Positions 36,830 to 45,684 of a DNA stretch of 64,000 nt are shown here, piece after piece. The translations under genes were made by a program, and so were the position numbers. Each line of letters opens with the position of its first letter. Within the stretch, counting starts at the first letter, position 1. Source of the stretch: Saprospiraceae bacterium (GTDB lineage: Bacteria; Bacteroidota; Bacteroidia; Chitinophagales; Saprospiraceae); NCBI GenBank assembly GCA_016717655.1, contig JADKFC010000030.1, positions 186,001 to 250,000 on the forward strand, given 5' to 3'. The notes under the pieces are model-generated. The model had not been told where the DNA came from. It saw nothing but the letters and a program-made list of their open reading frames with translations, and did not search any database.

Positions 36830-37375
36830 TTGACCATTGACATCATCACCGTCATCGTTGTAGCCTTTGGGTTTTACCTTGGTTACCAGCGTGGTTTGAT
36901 CAAAACTGTATTTGATACCTTATCTCTTTTGATAGGCGTTCTTGCAGCACTCAAGTTAAGTCCATGGACCATGGATGCCATTGAGGCTACCTTTCATACA
37001 CACAAGTCTATTACCCTCATCTTAGGCATTGCCTTCACCTTTTTGGGTGTAATGATATTAATCAGATTTGTGGGAAAAAAGCTAGAAGATTTGCTGGAGG
37101 TAGTAAATGTCAACTTTGTGAATAAAATGGCAGGAGGCAGCGTTCAGGCCATCTTTTTTGCCATTTTACTGTCGTATCTGGTTGGATTCGCCGATAAGTT
37201 GACATTGATCAAGGCAGAAACCAAGGAAAAATCAACTACCTATACACATCTCATGCAGATGCCTGCGGTGTCCCAAAAGTTGTTTCAGGGCCTGAAACCT
37301 GTTTTTAGCAGGTTTTGGGAAAAAACCACAGAAGCCGTAAATTCTCTTAAAAAACCAGAAGAAAGTCCAAAATGA
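36830..37375 (+). CDS. CvpA family membrane protein
   Basis: 181-aa inner membrane protein with four hydrophobic segments (IDIITVIVVAFGFYLGYQRG, TLSLLIGVLAALKL, ITLILGIAFTFLGVMILIRF, AIFFAILLSYLVGF). CvpA is known in E. coli for colicin V export and envelope stress; the mechanism is unclear. The frame opens with TTG 36830; the nearest ATG (36823) is out of frame and stops at once. The stop overlaps the trkH ATG (ATGA), so it is coupled to potassium uptake. Confidence 0.8.
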   Translation: MTIDIITVIVVAFGFYLGYQRGLIKTVFDTLSLLIGVLAALKLSPWTMDAIEATFHTHKSITLILGIAFTFLGVMILIRFVGKKLEDLLEVVNVNFVNKMAGGSVQAIFFAILLSYLVGFADKLTLIKAETKEKSTTYTHLMQMPAVSQKLFQGLKPVFSRFWEKTTEAVNSLKKPEESPK

Positions 37376-39144
37376 TACACTACTGGATTGAAGATAAAAA
37401 GATATTCAGTCGAATTTCAAGTGTTTTTTTCCTACTCTCAATACTGGTAATACTAGTTCAGACCGTTGGTTATGGCCTTAAGTTATCATTTATAGAAGAA
37501 TATTTTGTGACCTTTAAAATCATCAATTTTGTATTTGGTGTTTTTTCGGTGTTCATTAGTATTTTTTTATATCTCAAAGAAAAAGAATTTGTTCAACGGC
37601 TGGTAAAAGGAACATTTATCGCCATTTCTGTATTTTATTTAATTGCCGCCTTTCAATGGTTGGTGGATCAAAACTTTTTACCCATTGATTCCAGAGGCAA
37701 TGTTATTTTCTTTTCCATATTTATAGCCTTCCTAAGTATTTCCCAAAGGATCAACTCGGTAAGTAATTCAGGACTCCATTCGGCGGTCATTTTTGTCCTA
37801 AGTTTTATCATACTGATTCTTTGTGGGACCTTTTTTCTGATGCTACCTGCAGCAACTACCAGTGGGATTTCTGTATTGGATGCCTTATTTACCATAACGA
37901 GTGGTGTTACGGTTACAGGTTTGTCAGTGGTTGACACCAACACTGCTTTTACTTTGTTCGGAAAAACGATAATCATTATTTTTATTCAATTAGGTGGCTT
38001 GGGAATTTTAACATTCACCAATCTTCTCAGTCTTTTGTTTAAATCTGACAATAGTTTTCAGAACCGATTGATGGTGAGTGAAATGATAAAAGAGTTAAAC
38101 AGCAAAGATACCTTCTCAACATTGTTAAAGATCGTAAGTTTGACCCTCATTGTAGAGATGCTTGGGGCCATACTCATTTACATTTCAATCTATAATACCC
38201 AGGGCTTAGACAACAAATTGTTTTTTGCCACCTTCCATGCGATATCTGCATTTTGTAATGCTGGGTTTTCAACTTTGACCAATGGCCTATACGAACTTCC
38301 TGTTCGTTACAATTATTCATTACATCTAATCATATCTTGGTTGTTAATTACAGGAGGGATCAGTTATTCAGTAATGATCAACCACAATAATATCATTACC
38401 AACAGAATTAAAGCACTAGTACGTTGGCTGAGTGGAGTTCGAAAAAACGAATGTGTGTCCAGGATGAGCAATAATAATGCCCTTGTCATAAAAACAACAG
38501 GTATCTTACTTTTATTTGGCACCATTATGTTTTTTATTAATGAGTATGACAACGTGTTGAAAGAGCATAGTTTGTGGGGAAAAATTGTTGTTTCTTTTTT
38601 CAACTCAGCTACACCCAGGACAGCAGGTTTTAACAATGTTGCGATGGCAGATCTAACGATGCCCACATTTATGATCATCCTTTTCCTTATGTGGGTAGGT
38701 GCTTCTCCGGGGTCAACTGGTGGTGGTATCAAAACCACTACATTTGCGGTAGTCGTTCTTAATCTTTTTAACCAAATCAAAGGTAGAACAAGATTGGTGT
38801 ACAACTGGAGAGAGATCCAGCTGGATAGCATCAATCAGGCCAATGCCGTTATTATCCTTTCTTTTTTTGCCATTGGCACCAGTACACTATTATTGACCTA
38901 TTTTGAAAAAGACATTACCTTCAGAAACTTATTGTTTGAGGTTGTGTCAGCCTATTCAACGGTAGGTCTAAGCATTGGCATCACGGCCTCCCTCTCTTCT
39001 GCTTCTAAAATAGTTTTGATAGTTACCATGTTTTTAGGAAGAGTGAGTTTCCTTACTTTCCTGATTGGCTTATACAGACAATTTTTTAAAGAGCACAAAA
39101 GAGAACTTGCCAATTATCCTTCAGACAATATTTTTATTAATTAA
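37372..39144 (+). CDS. TrkH/KtrB family potassium channel subunit
   Basis: 590-aa inner membrane K+ translocating subunit. The four pore loops carry their selectivity glycines: TITSGVTVTGLSVVDT, SAFCNAGFSTL, TPRTAGFNNV and SAYSTVGLSIGIT. Additional N-terminal hydrophobic segments (about 1-145) precede the canonical core, explaining the length. It forms a complex with the RCK protein encoded 15 bases downstream. Confidence 0.93.
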   Translation: MIHYWIEDKKIFSRISSVFFLLSILVILVQTVGYGLKLSFIEEYFVTFKIINFVFGVFSVFISIFLYLKEKEFVQRLVKGTFIAISVFYLIAAFQWLVDQNFLPIDSRGNVIFFSIFIAFLSISQRINSVSNSGLHSAVIFVLSFIILILCGTFFLMLPAATTSGISVLDALFTITSGVTVTGLSVVDTNTAFTLFGKTIIIIFIQLGGLGILTFTNLLSLLFKSDNSFQNRLMVSEMIKELNSKDTFSTLLKIVSLTLIVEMLGAILIYISIYNTQGLDNKLFFATFHAISAFCNAGFSTLTNGLYELPVRYNYSLHLIISWLLITGGISYSVMINHNNIITNRIKALVRWLSGVRKNECVSRMSNNNALVIKTTGILLLFGTIMFFINEYDNVLKEHSLWGKIVVSFFNSATPRTAGFNNVAMADLTMPTFMIILFLMWVGASPGSTGGGIKTTTFAVVVLNLFNQIKGRTRLVYNWREIQLDSINQANAVIILSFFAIGTSTLLLTYFEKDITFRNLLFEVVSAYSTVGLSIGITASLSSASKIVLIVTMFLGRVSFLTFLIGLYRQFFKEHKRELANYPSDNIFIN

Positions 39145-39159
39145 TAAAAAATACCCCCA

Positions 39160-39861
39160 ATGAAATTTATCATTCTTGGCCTTGGAAATTTTGGATCCAA
39201 CTTATCCAAAGCATTGATCAAAGACGGACATGAAGTTTTTGGTGTAGACCTCAACATGGCCAAAGTTGAAAAATTAAAAGAAGAACTTACCCACACCGTT
39301 GCCATCGATGTCAACGACGAACAAAGCATCAACCATCTTCCTCTAACGGATACGGATGTTGCTGTAGTGGCCATTGGGGAAGATATGGGTTCTTCCGTAT
39401 CGGCTACTGCTTTGCTTAAAAAATACTTCAAAGGCAGGATCATTGCCCGGTCCATCAACGAAATCCACACATCTGTACTTGAGGCCATGGGCATTCAGGA
39501 AATTCTTAAACCAGAAGAAGAATATGCCTATGAACTGGCACACAGGATCAATGTCAGAGAAGCCCTTAAAAAAGCATGGATCTTCCCGGGTGATTTTGAA
39601 ATTATGGAAATCCGAATACCGACGTCTGTGGTGGGCCTTACCCTAAAAGACCTCGACATAAAAAATAAGTTTGAAGCTCATATCGTAACCGTCATCAAAC
39701 AGACACCAACTAAAAATATTTTTGGCAACCAGATCATGAATGCCAATGTTTTTGGTATCCTTCATTCTTCCTATGTTTTTGAAGCAGATGACATCTTGTT
39801 GATCTTTGGTAAGATTAAAAATATCAATAAGTTTCTAAATCATTACAATGGGACCAATTAA
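39160..39861 (+). CDS. TrkA/KtrA family RCK regulatory subunit
   Basis: 233-aa cytoplasmic gating ring subunit of the K+ channel. The N-terminal RCK domain starts KFIILGLGNFGSNLSKALIK (GxGxxG nucleotide loop) with the acidic VDLN at strand 2; VVAIGEDMGSSVSATALLKK follows. The C-terminal RCK_C domain is at about 145-230. Single RCK unit, as in KtrA, rather than the double unit of TrkA. Confidence 0.93.
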   Translation: MKFIILGLGNFGSNLSKALIKDGHEVFGVDLNMAKVEKLKEELTHTVAIDVNDEQSINHLPLTDTDVAVVAIGEDMGSSVSATALLKKYFKGRIIARSINEIHTSVLEAMGIQEILKPEEEYAYELAHRINVREALKKAWIFPGDFEIMEIRIPTSVVGLTLKDLDIKNKFEAHIVTVIKQTPTKNIFGNQIMNANVFGILHSSYVFEADDILLIFGKIKNINKFLNHYNGTN

Positions 39862-40004
39862 GTAATAGTAATAATTTAATTTTCGATATATATATAACGC
39901 TGTTATACATTACTTTATACATAATACTATTTTTAACAATAACCCAAATAGAAGTTTAAAGCATCAGATTCTTAATAAGTTATAAATTACATTAAAAAAT
40001 AATA

Positions 40005-40012
40005 TAACTTTG
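40005..40012 (+). promoter_or_regulatory. Promoter of the SPOR-domain gene (TAACTTTG)
   Basis: Full TAnnTTTG match 22 bases before ATG 40035 in an AT-rich 173-base gap after the RCK gene. Confidence 0.55.
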
Positions 40013-40034
40013 TGCCCATAAGAAAACTTAAATC

Positions 40035-40756
40035 ATGAGCAGGGTACTCAAAATCATGTCGGTTGCCGTAGTACTGTTTCTTGCCTATATGTGGATTTCA
40101 GTGCTTACCAAATCCTGTAACAAGGAAAAAGAGGAGCAGGTAAAAGTAGAGCAACAAACAGACAAAGGCGATGAATTTTCTGAAGAAGAATTTTTTGCAG
40201 AAGAAGGAGACACAACCGTAACGGCAGAGCCCGTTGATTACAAAGAAATTGATGAAACCATCGAAAAAACAGTTGACAAGACCCAACAAAACAATGGTGA
40301 CGGTGCTGTTGAAAAAGAAACTCCTCCCGTTGAGCAAAACGGAAATAAAAAACAAGTAAACCAACAAGCTCCTGCGCCTGTTGCTAAACCTGCCATCAAA
40401 CCTAAAGCACCGGCTACCAAACAGCCACCAGCTGATGAAGTAAAAAGCCGGAAAAATTAAGTGTTCCTATCAAAAAGGCACCAGAAGCCATTACCAAGCC
40501 CTCCAATAACAATGCCTCCAGTTCAGCGGGTAATTTTATTGTGGTGGCCGGCAATTATCTGGTGGAAGACAACGCCAATACTATGCTGCAGAAATTAAAG
40601 AAAAATGGTTTCAGCAATGCAGAAAAAGTAGTCTTTGATTTGTCAGAATTTTTCACGGTTGTGGCAGGTCGGTATTCAAGTCAGGAAGCGGCTGCCAAAA
40701 CGATCAATAATTTGAAATCGAAGGGCATTGACGCCTACCTTCATAGAAAAAAATAA
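40035..40756 (+). CDS. SPOR-domain membrane-anchored protein (one frameshift)
   Basis: About 240 aa after correction. One N-terminal membrane segment (KIMSVAVVLFLAYMWISVLT), then an acidic and Pro/Lys-rich linker, then a C-terminal SPOR domain (FIVVAGNYLVEDNANTMLQK, FTVVAGRYSSQEAAAKTINN). SPOR domains bind peptidoglycan stripped of stem peptides and often mark septal proteins. The frame breaks near 40445 in GTAAAAAGCC; one more A replaces SRKN-stop by KKPEKLSVPIKKAPEAITKP and joins both halves. Convergent with the nucleoside phosphorylase gene. Confidence 0.85.
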
Positions 40757-40765
40757 GTCTTTGTT

Positions 40766-41596
40766 CTAGTTTGGATTGGAAATCACCCTGGTAATCAATT
40801 TTGCCAGTTTTGGTGCAGATTGCTGCATTACCGCTATTACCTCTTCAATGGTTGTTTCTGTAAGTATGCTGAGCGGAAAACAGACATTGGACACTACCGA
40901 TACAACCGCTACATCCAGCCCCCTGAATTTGGCTACGATCACTTCCGGGACAGTAGACATACCCACCAGATCTGCACCGAAGTTTCTCGCCATTTTATAT
41001 TCGGCCGGAGTTTCAAGACTAGGCCCCTGCCAACCCAGATAAACCCCTTTCTTAAGGTCAATTTCTATTTCTTTGGCAGCTGCCAGCAGCTTTTTTTGCC
41101 ATTTATCAGAATAGGCATGCATCAGATCCGGAAACCTGGGCCCCATGCCTTCCGGCCACTGCCCTCTCAAAGGATGGGCCGAAAATAAGTTAATGTGATC
41201 CGTGACCAGTACTAGGTCACCTCCTTTAAAATGCGGATTCAAGCCTCCTGCCGCGTTGGTAATAAACAGCACCTCTGCTTTCAACATCGCTAATACATGG
41301 ACGTAGAAAGTAATTTCCTGCATTTCATATCCTTCATAATAATGAAATCTACCTCTGAGTACCAAGATCTTTTTCCCCGACAAGGTACCATAACTCATTA
41401 CCCCATCGTGGCCATCTACGGTCGAGACGGGAAAACCCGGAATTTCGGAATATGGGATTTCAATTTCAATATCGGATAAGATGGAAGTGGCTGAGAGTCC
41501 GGTACCCAGCACCAGGGCAAGATCAACCGTTTGAATGCCTCTTTCGAAAAGGTAAGCTGCGGTCTGGGCCCAGGTTTCTTCATTATAAGTCGTCAT
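40766..41596 (-). CDS. Purine-nucleoside phosphorylase (PNP-I type)
   Basis: Phosphorolysis of inosine/guanosine-type nucleosides; 276-aa cytoplasmic enzyme. Motifs: LALVLGTGLSATSI (phosphate loop), VLRGRFHYYEGYEMQEITFY, FITNAAGGLNPHFKGGDLVL, DHINLFSAHPLRG, YLGWQGPSLETPAEYKMARN, GADLVGMSTVPEVIVAKFRG, and VSNVC near the base-binding Asn. These match the trimeric low-molecular-mass family. It starts at the last base of the mqnC stop (TAATG), so the two are translationally coupled. Confidence 0.93.
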   Translation of the reverse strand: MTTYNEETWAQTAAYLFERGIQTVDLALVLGTGLSATSILSDIEIEIPYSEIPGFPVSTVDGHDGVMSYGTLSGKKILVLRGRFHYYEGYEMQEITFYVHVLAMLKAEVLFITNAAGGLNPHFKGGDLVLVTDHINLFSAHPLRGQWPEGMGPRFPDLMHAYSDKWQKKLLAAAKEIEIDLKKGVYLGWQGPSLETPAEYKMARNFGADLVGMSTVPEVIVAKFRGLDVAVVSVVSNVCFPLSILTETTIEEVIAVMQQSAPKLAKLITRVISNPN

Positions 41597-42756
41597 TAGT
41601 CGACAGTCAAGGTTGCCGTATCCAATTCCTGTTGTTTGATTCCTTGCGGGAGGTCTCTGTATTCGTATTGCTGATTGCGCAATTTAGGAACAAAACCCGC
41701 TTCTTCAATGGCTTTTTGAATACCATCTGCAGTAAACCGGAAAGCAGCTCCTGCAGCTGAGACCACATTTTCTTCGATCATGATACTTCCAAAATCATTG
41801 GCCCCACCATGGAGGCAGATCTGGGCAATTTTTTTACCTACGGTCAGCCAGGATGCCTGCACATTGACCACATTGGGCAGCATAATTCTGCTCATGGCAA
41901 TCATTCTTACATATTCATCACCTGTACATGTATTTCTGGCTCTTTTGAGTTTTTTCAGGATGGTATCTTCATCCATAAAAGGCCAGGGAATGAAGGCCAG
42001 AAATCCTTTGGCATAATCTGGTTTGGCAGACTGAACATCGCGCAATTTTACAAAATGCTGCATGCGTTCCAGATTGGTTTCAATATGGCCAAACATCATA
42101 GTTGCAGAAGTGGTAATGTCCAGTTGATGGGCCGATTTCATCACATCTAGCCATTCATCAGCCCCACATTTTCCTTTGGAAATCAATCTCCTTACCCTGT
42201 CATCGAGGATTTCTGCCCCTGCTCCCGGCAAACTATCAAGCCCAGATTCTTTCAGTGCTTTGAGTACTTCGGTATGACTGGCCTTCTCAAGTTTAGCTAT
42301 GTGGGCTACCTCCGGGGGTCCCAGGGCATGTAACTTGAGGTTGGGAAACATATTTTTGAGATCTTTGAACAGGCGGGTGTAGTATTCCAATCCCAAATCC
42401 GGATGGTGGCCACCTTGCAGCAAAAGCTGCTCTCCGCCCAGTTCAAAGGTCTCTTTAATTTTCTGACTGTATTCTTCTAAACTGGTAACATACGACTCCT
42501 CATGACCCGGTCTCCTGTAAAAATTACAAAATTTACAATTGGCTATGCAAACATTGGTGGTATTGCTATTTCTATCAATGATCCAGGTCACTACATTATT
42601 GGGCACATGGTATTGCCGTAGGGCATTACCCACCATCATCAATGCCGCAGTAGGTGCATTTTCAAAAAGAAAAACACCTTCTTCGGCGGAAAGAAACTGT
42701 CGCTGTACAGCTTTGTCTAACAAGGCATCAACGATGGCCCGGTCGTTGTTTGACAT
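41596..42756 (-). CDS. mqnC: Cyclic dehypoxanthinyl futalosine synthase
   Basis: Radical SAM enzyme of the futalosine menaquinone route, 386 aa. The cluster motif CIANCKFCNFYRRPG (CxxxCxxC) is at about 70-84, followed by LLLQGGHHPDLGLEYYTRLF, HALGPPEVAHIAKLEKASHT, LPGAGAEILDDRVRR and TTSATMMFGHIET. Similar to MqnE and CofH, but the ordering and GGANDFGSIMIEENV ending fit MqnC. Menaquinone fits with the sdh and nuo genes in the window. Followed by the coupled nucleoside phosphorylase. Confidence 0.9.
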   Translation of the reverse strand: MSNNDRAIVDALLDKAVQRQFLSAEEGVFLFENAPTAALMMVGNALRQYHVPNNVVTWIIDRNSNTTNVCIANCKFCNFYRRPGHEESYVTSLEEYSQKIKETFELGGEQLLLQGGHHPDLGLEYYTRLFKDLKNMFPNLKLHALGPPEVAHIAKLEKASHTEVLKALKESGLDSLPGAGAEILDDRVRRLISKGKCGADEWLDVMKSAHQLDITTSATMMFGHIETNLERMQHFVKLRDVQSAKPDYAKGFLAFIPWPFMDEDTILKKLKRARNTCTGDEYVRMIAMSRIMLPNVVNVQASWLTVGKKIAQICLHGGANDFGSIMIEENVVSAAGAAFRFTADGIQKAIEEAGFVPKLRNQQYEYRDLPQGIKQQELDTATLTVD

Positions 42757-42823
42757 ATTTAAAAGATTGTTACATTATCCAACACAATTACCCTTCAAAA
42801 GTTGAGCTCGTGTTGGTTTTGAT

Positions 42824-44679
42824 TTAAACTCTTTCAGGAGCTAACTCCCACTTTTCCGGACTTCTCCACAACGCAGACAGCAGGAGTTCTCTCATAAAAA
42901 AGACTTCTTTTGGCAAGCGGTCATACATTTTGGCAAACAGATCTTCATGCAATAAAAACTCCTGTTTCCAGGCTTCCCTGTTGATAGACATTACTTTTTT
43001 AAAGTGATCTCTTGAAAAATCTTCTAAGCCGGTAAAGTCCATATCTCTGTACCTGGGTATCCAACCAATGGGACATTCAACGGCAGATGCTCTTCCTTTG
43101 ACCCTGTTGATGATCCATTGCAACACCCTCATATTCTGACCAAAGCCCGGCCATTCGAATTGTCCGCTTTCGTCTTTCAGGAACCAGTTTACACTGAATA
43201 TTCTCGGTGCATTGGGCAGGTCTCTTCCAAACTGTAGCCAGTGGTTCAGATAATCGCCAATGTGATAGCCAAGGAAAGGCAACATGGCAAAAGGATCTCT
43301 TCTTACCTTGCCTTGCTCACCAAAGGCGGCAGCTGTTGTTTCTGAGCCCATCGTTGCAGCCAGGTAAACACCAAAACTCCAGTTAAAGGACTGGTAAACC
43401 AGGGGCACTGTATTGCTCCTTCTTCCTCCAAAAATAAAGGCAGAAATGGGAACACCTTCTTTGTCATTCCACTTTGGATCTATTACCGGATTTTGGTAAG
43501 CCGGAGCCGTAAACCTGGCATTGGCATGGGCTGCCGGTTTACCGCTGGTCGGATCGTACTTTTTACCTGTCCAGTCTGTCATATTTTCGGGCACTTCCTT
43601 TGTCAATCCTTCCCACCATACATCACCATCTTCAGTGATGGCTACATTGGTAAAGATGGTGTTGGATTTGATGGTTTCCATGGCATTGGGGTTGGTTTTG
43701 TAGCTGGTACCCGGTGCTACTCCAAAATAACCTGCTTCCGGATTGATGGCGTGCAGTTTTCCTTCTTCATTTTTATGAATCCAGGCAATGTCATCCCCTA
43801 CCGTTGTGACTTTCCAATTGTTTAAGGCATCAGGTGGAATGAGCATGGCAAAATTGGTTTTTCCACAAGCACTTGGAAAAGCCGCTGCTACATAGTCTTT
43901 TTCACCTTCAGGGTTTTCTACCCCAAGTATGAGCATGTGTTCTGCCAGCCATCCTTCTTCTCTTCCCATCACAGATGCAATTCTTAAGGCAAAACACTTT
44001 TTACCCAAGAGTGCATTTCCCCGTAACCAATGCCATAGGAGATAACCAGTCTTTCTTCCGGAAAATGGGTGATGTATTTTGTTGTTGGATTGCAGGGCCA
44101 TGTAACGTCAGCGTTGCCGTGAAGCGGTGCTCCTACGGTATGAATGCATTTTACATAGTCATTGGTATACAGATAAGGTAAAACATCCTTGCCCATGCGG
44201 GTCATTATCTTCATTGAGACCACTACATATTCCGAATCCGTTATCTGAACTCCATACCTGCTGTAAGATGAGCCCACCGGCCCCATGCAGAAGGGAATCA
44301 CATATAAAGTTCTGCCACTCATGGTACCCTTGGTCAGTTGTTCCAGGGTATCTTTCATTTCTCTTGGATCGGTCCAATTATTGGTAGGTCCGGCATCCTC
44401 CTTTCTTCTGCTGCAGATATAGGTGCGATCTTCAACCCTGGCCACATCGCTTGGATCACTGAAGCAGGCGTAGGAATTGGGTCTTTTCACTGCGTTTAAC
44501 CGGATAAAAGTGCCTTTGTCAACGAGTTTTTGGCACAGGCGATCATATTCTTCATCGGTTCCATCGCACCAATAAATATCATTGGCATCAAAATGGGTTG
44601 CCAGGTTTTTTACCCAATTTTCAAGTAGATCTTTAGGATTCGTATCCTGGCCGAACGTATGCAATTGATTTTGTAACAT
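42824..44679 (-). CDS. pckG: Phosphoenolpyruvate carboxykinase (GTP), one frameshift
   Basis: Gluconeogenic enzyme converting oxaloacetate and GTP to PEP; about 618 aa after correction, the normal GTP-PEPCK length. The N-terminal piece (43984-44679) has NDIYWCDGTDEEYDRLCQKL, RTYICSRRKEDAGPTNNW and MGPVGSSYSRYGVQITDSEY; the C-terminal piece (42824-44101) has FPSACGKTNFAMLIPP (P-loop), VTTVGDDIAWIH, INPEAGYFGVAPGT and FGGRRSNTVPLVYQSFNW. The frame breaks at about 44020 in GGGG; one more G joins SYGIGYGG to NALLGKKCFALRIA. Transcribed alone and divergent from proC. Confidence 0.95.
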
Positions 44680-44699
44680 GTTGTTTGATTAGGTTATTG

Positions 44700-44707
44700 C
44701 AAAAATA
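44700..44707 (-). promoter_or_regulatory. Promoter of pckG (TATTTTTG)
   Basis: Minus-strand TATTTTTG, a full TAnnTTTG match, 21 bases upstream of the pckG ATG. Confidence 0.55.
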
Positions 44708-44825
44708 AGAAATATAGACTCACGAGCAGCATTTAGTTGGATAATGCTTGTCACAGGAGAACATAATTTTGATCGTTAGTGTAAAAAAGACACTAATGTT
44801 GTAGAGATAAGCAGCATTATTTTGG

Positions 44826-44833
44826 TACATTTG
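44826..44833 (+). promoter_or_regulatory. Promoter of proC (TACATTTG)
   Basis: Full TAnnTTTG match 19 bases before ATG 44853, with a TTG 24 bases upstream (44799-44801). Confidence 0.58.
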
Positions 44834-44852
44834 AAAGATAATACAATGCGGC

Positions 44853-45659
44853 ATGAAGATTTTGATAATTGGAGGAGGAAACATGGGACAAACATTTGCC
44901 CGCAGCTTTCTCAGCACCCATATTGTAGGTGCTGATCAGATGTTTATTCTGGAAAAATCACCCGAAAAAGCAAAAGAGCTGGAAGGTTTGCATTTGGGAA
45001 CTGTCTATGGAGAGCCCGGTGCCTATGTTCAGCAATCGGATTTGATTATTCTTGCCGTTAAACCACAGGATTTTCCTGTACTTGCCACTACTATATGCAA
45101 TTACATTGACAATCAACAGGTGGTATTGTCAATTATGGCCGGAGTAAAAATAGCATCCATCCAACAACATCTGGGAACAGCAAAGGTAGTTCGGGCGATG
45201 CCCAATTTACCGGCTCAAACAGGCAGTGGAATGACCGTTTTTACATCGTCTGCGGAAGTGACCCGGATTGAGCTCGTGACCGTTCAAAACCTGATCAATG
45301 CCACAGGAAAGGCTATTTATGTAGATGATGAGACAAAGATTGATGCTGCCACCGCCATCTCCGGCAGCGGCCCTGCCTACGTTTTTTATTTTATGCAGGG
45401 TTTGATAGAAGCAGCTCAACAAATGGGATTCAACCAGGCAGAATCAGAGCTACTGGCCTACCAGACATTTAAAGGAGCCATAGATCTATTTAATAAATCC
45501 GATTACAGTTGTGAGACCTGGATTAAAAAGGTAATGTCAAAAGGAGGTACCACTGAAGCTGCCTTCCAACAATTTGAGAAAAAACAAACCAAAGAAGGAT
45601 TTATCACAGCTGTCAATGCTGCATTGGAAAGAGCCATAGAGTTGAGTAAACCTTCATGA
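44853..45659 (+). CDS. proC: Pyrroline-5-carboxylate reductase
   Basis: NAD(P)H-dependent last step of proline synthesis; 268 aa. Rossmann start KILIIGGGNMGQTFARSFLS, LIILAVKPQDFPVLATTI, RAMPNLPAQTGSGMTVF, and the substrate and dimer region ISGSGPAYVFYFMQGLIEAA plus MSKGGTTEAAFQQF. Complete and intact. The amylase gene follows 25 bases later. Confidence 0.95.
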   Translation: MKILIIGGGNMGQTFARSFLSTHIVGADQMFILEKSPEKAKELEGLHLGTVYGEPGAYVQQSDLIILAVKPQDFPVLATTICNYIDNQQVVLSIMAGVKIASIQQHLGTAKVVRAMPNLPAQTGSGMTVFTSSAEVTRIELVTVQNLINATGKAIYVDDETKIDAATAISGSGPAYVFYFMQGLIEAAQQMGFNQAESELLAYQTFKGAIDLFNKSDYSCETWIKKVMSKGGTTEAAFQQFEKKQTKEGFITAVNAALERAIELSKPS

Positions 45660-45684
45660 TCAAAAACATACACAAAAAACAACA

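Noticed and set aside
42779..42816. CCAACAC/GTGTTGG inverted repeat between pckG and mqnC
   Set aside because: Seven-bp arms with a 24-base loop and no T-run on the minus strand, where both neighbouring genes lie; too weak to call a terminator or operator.
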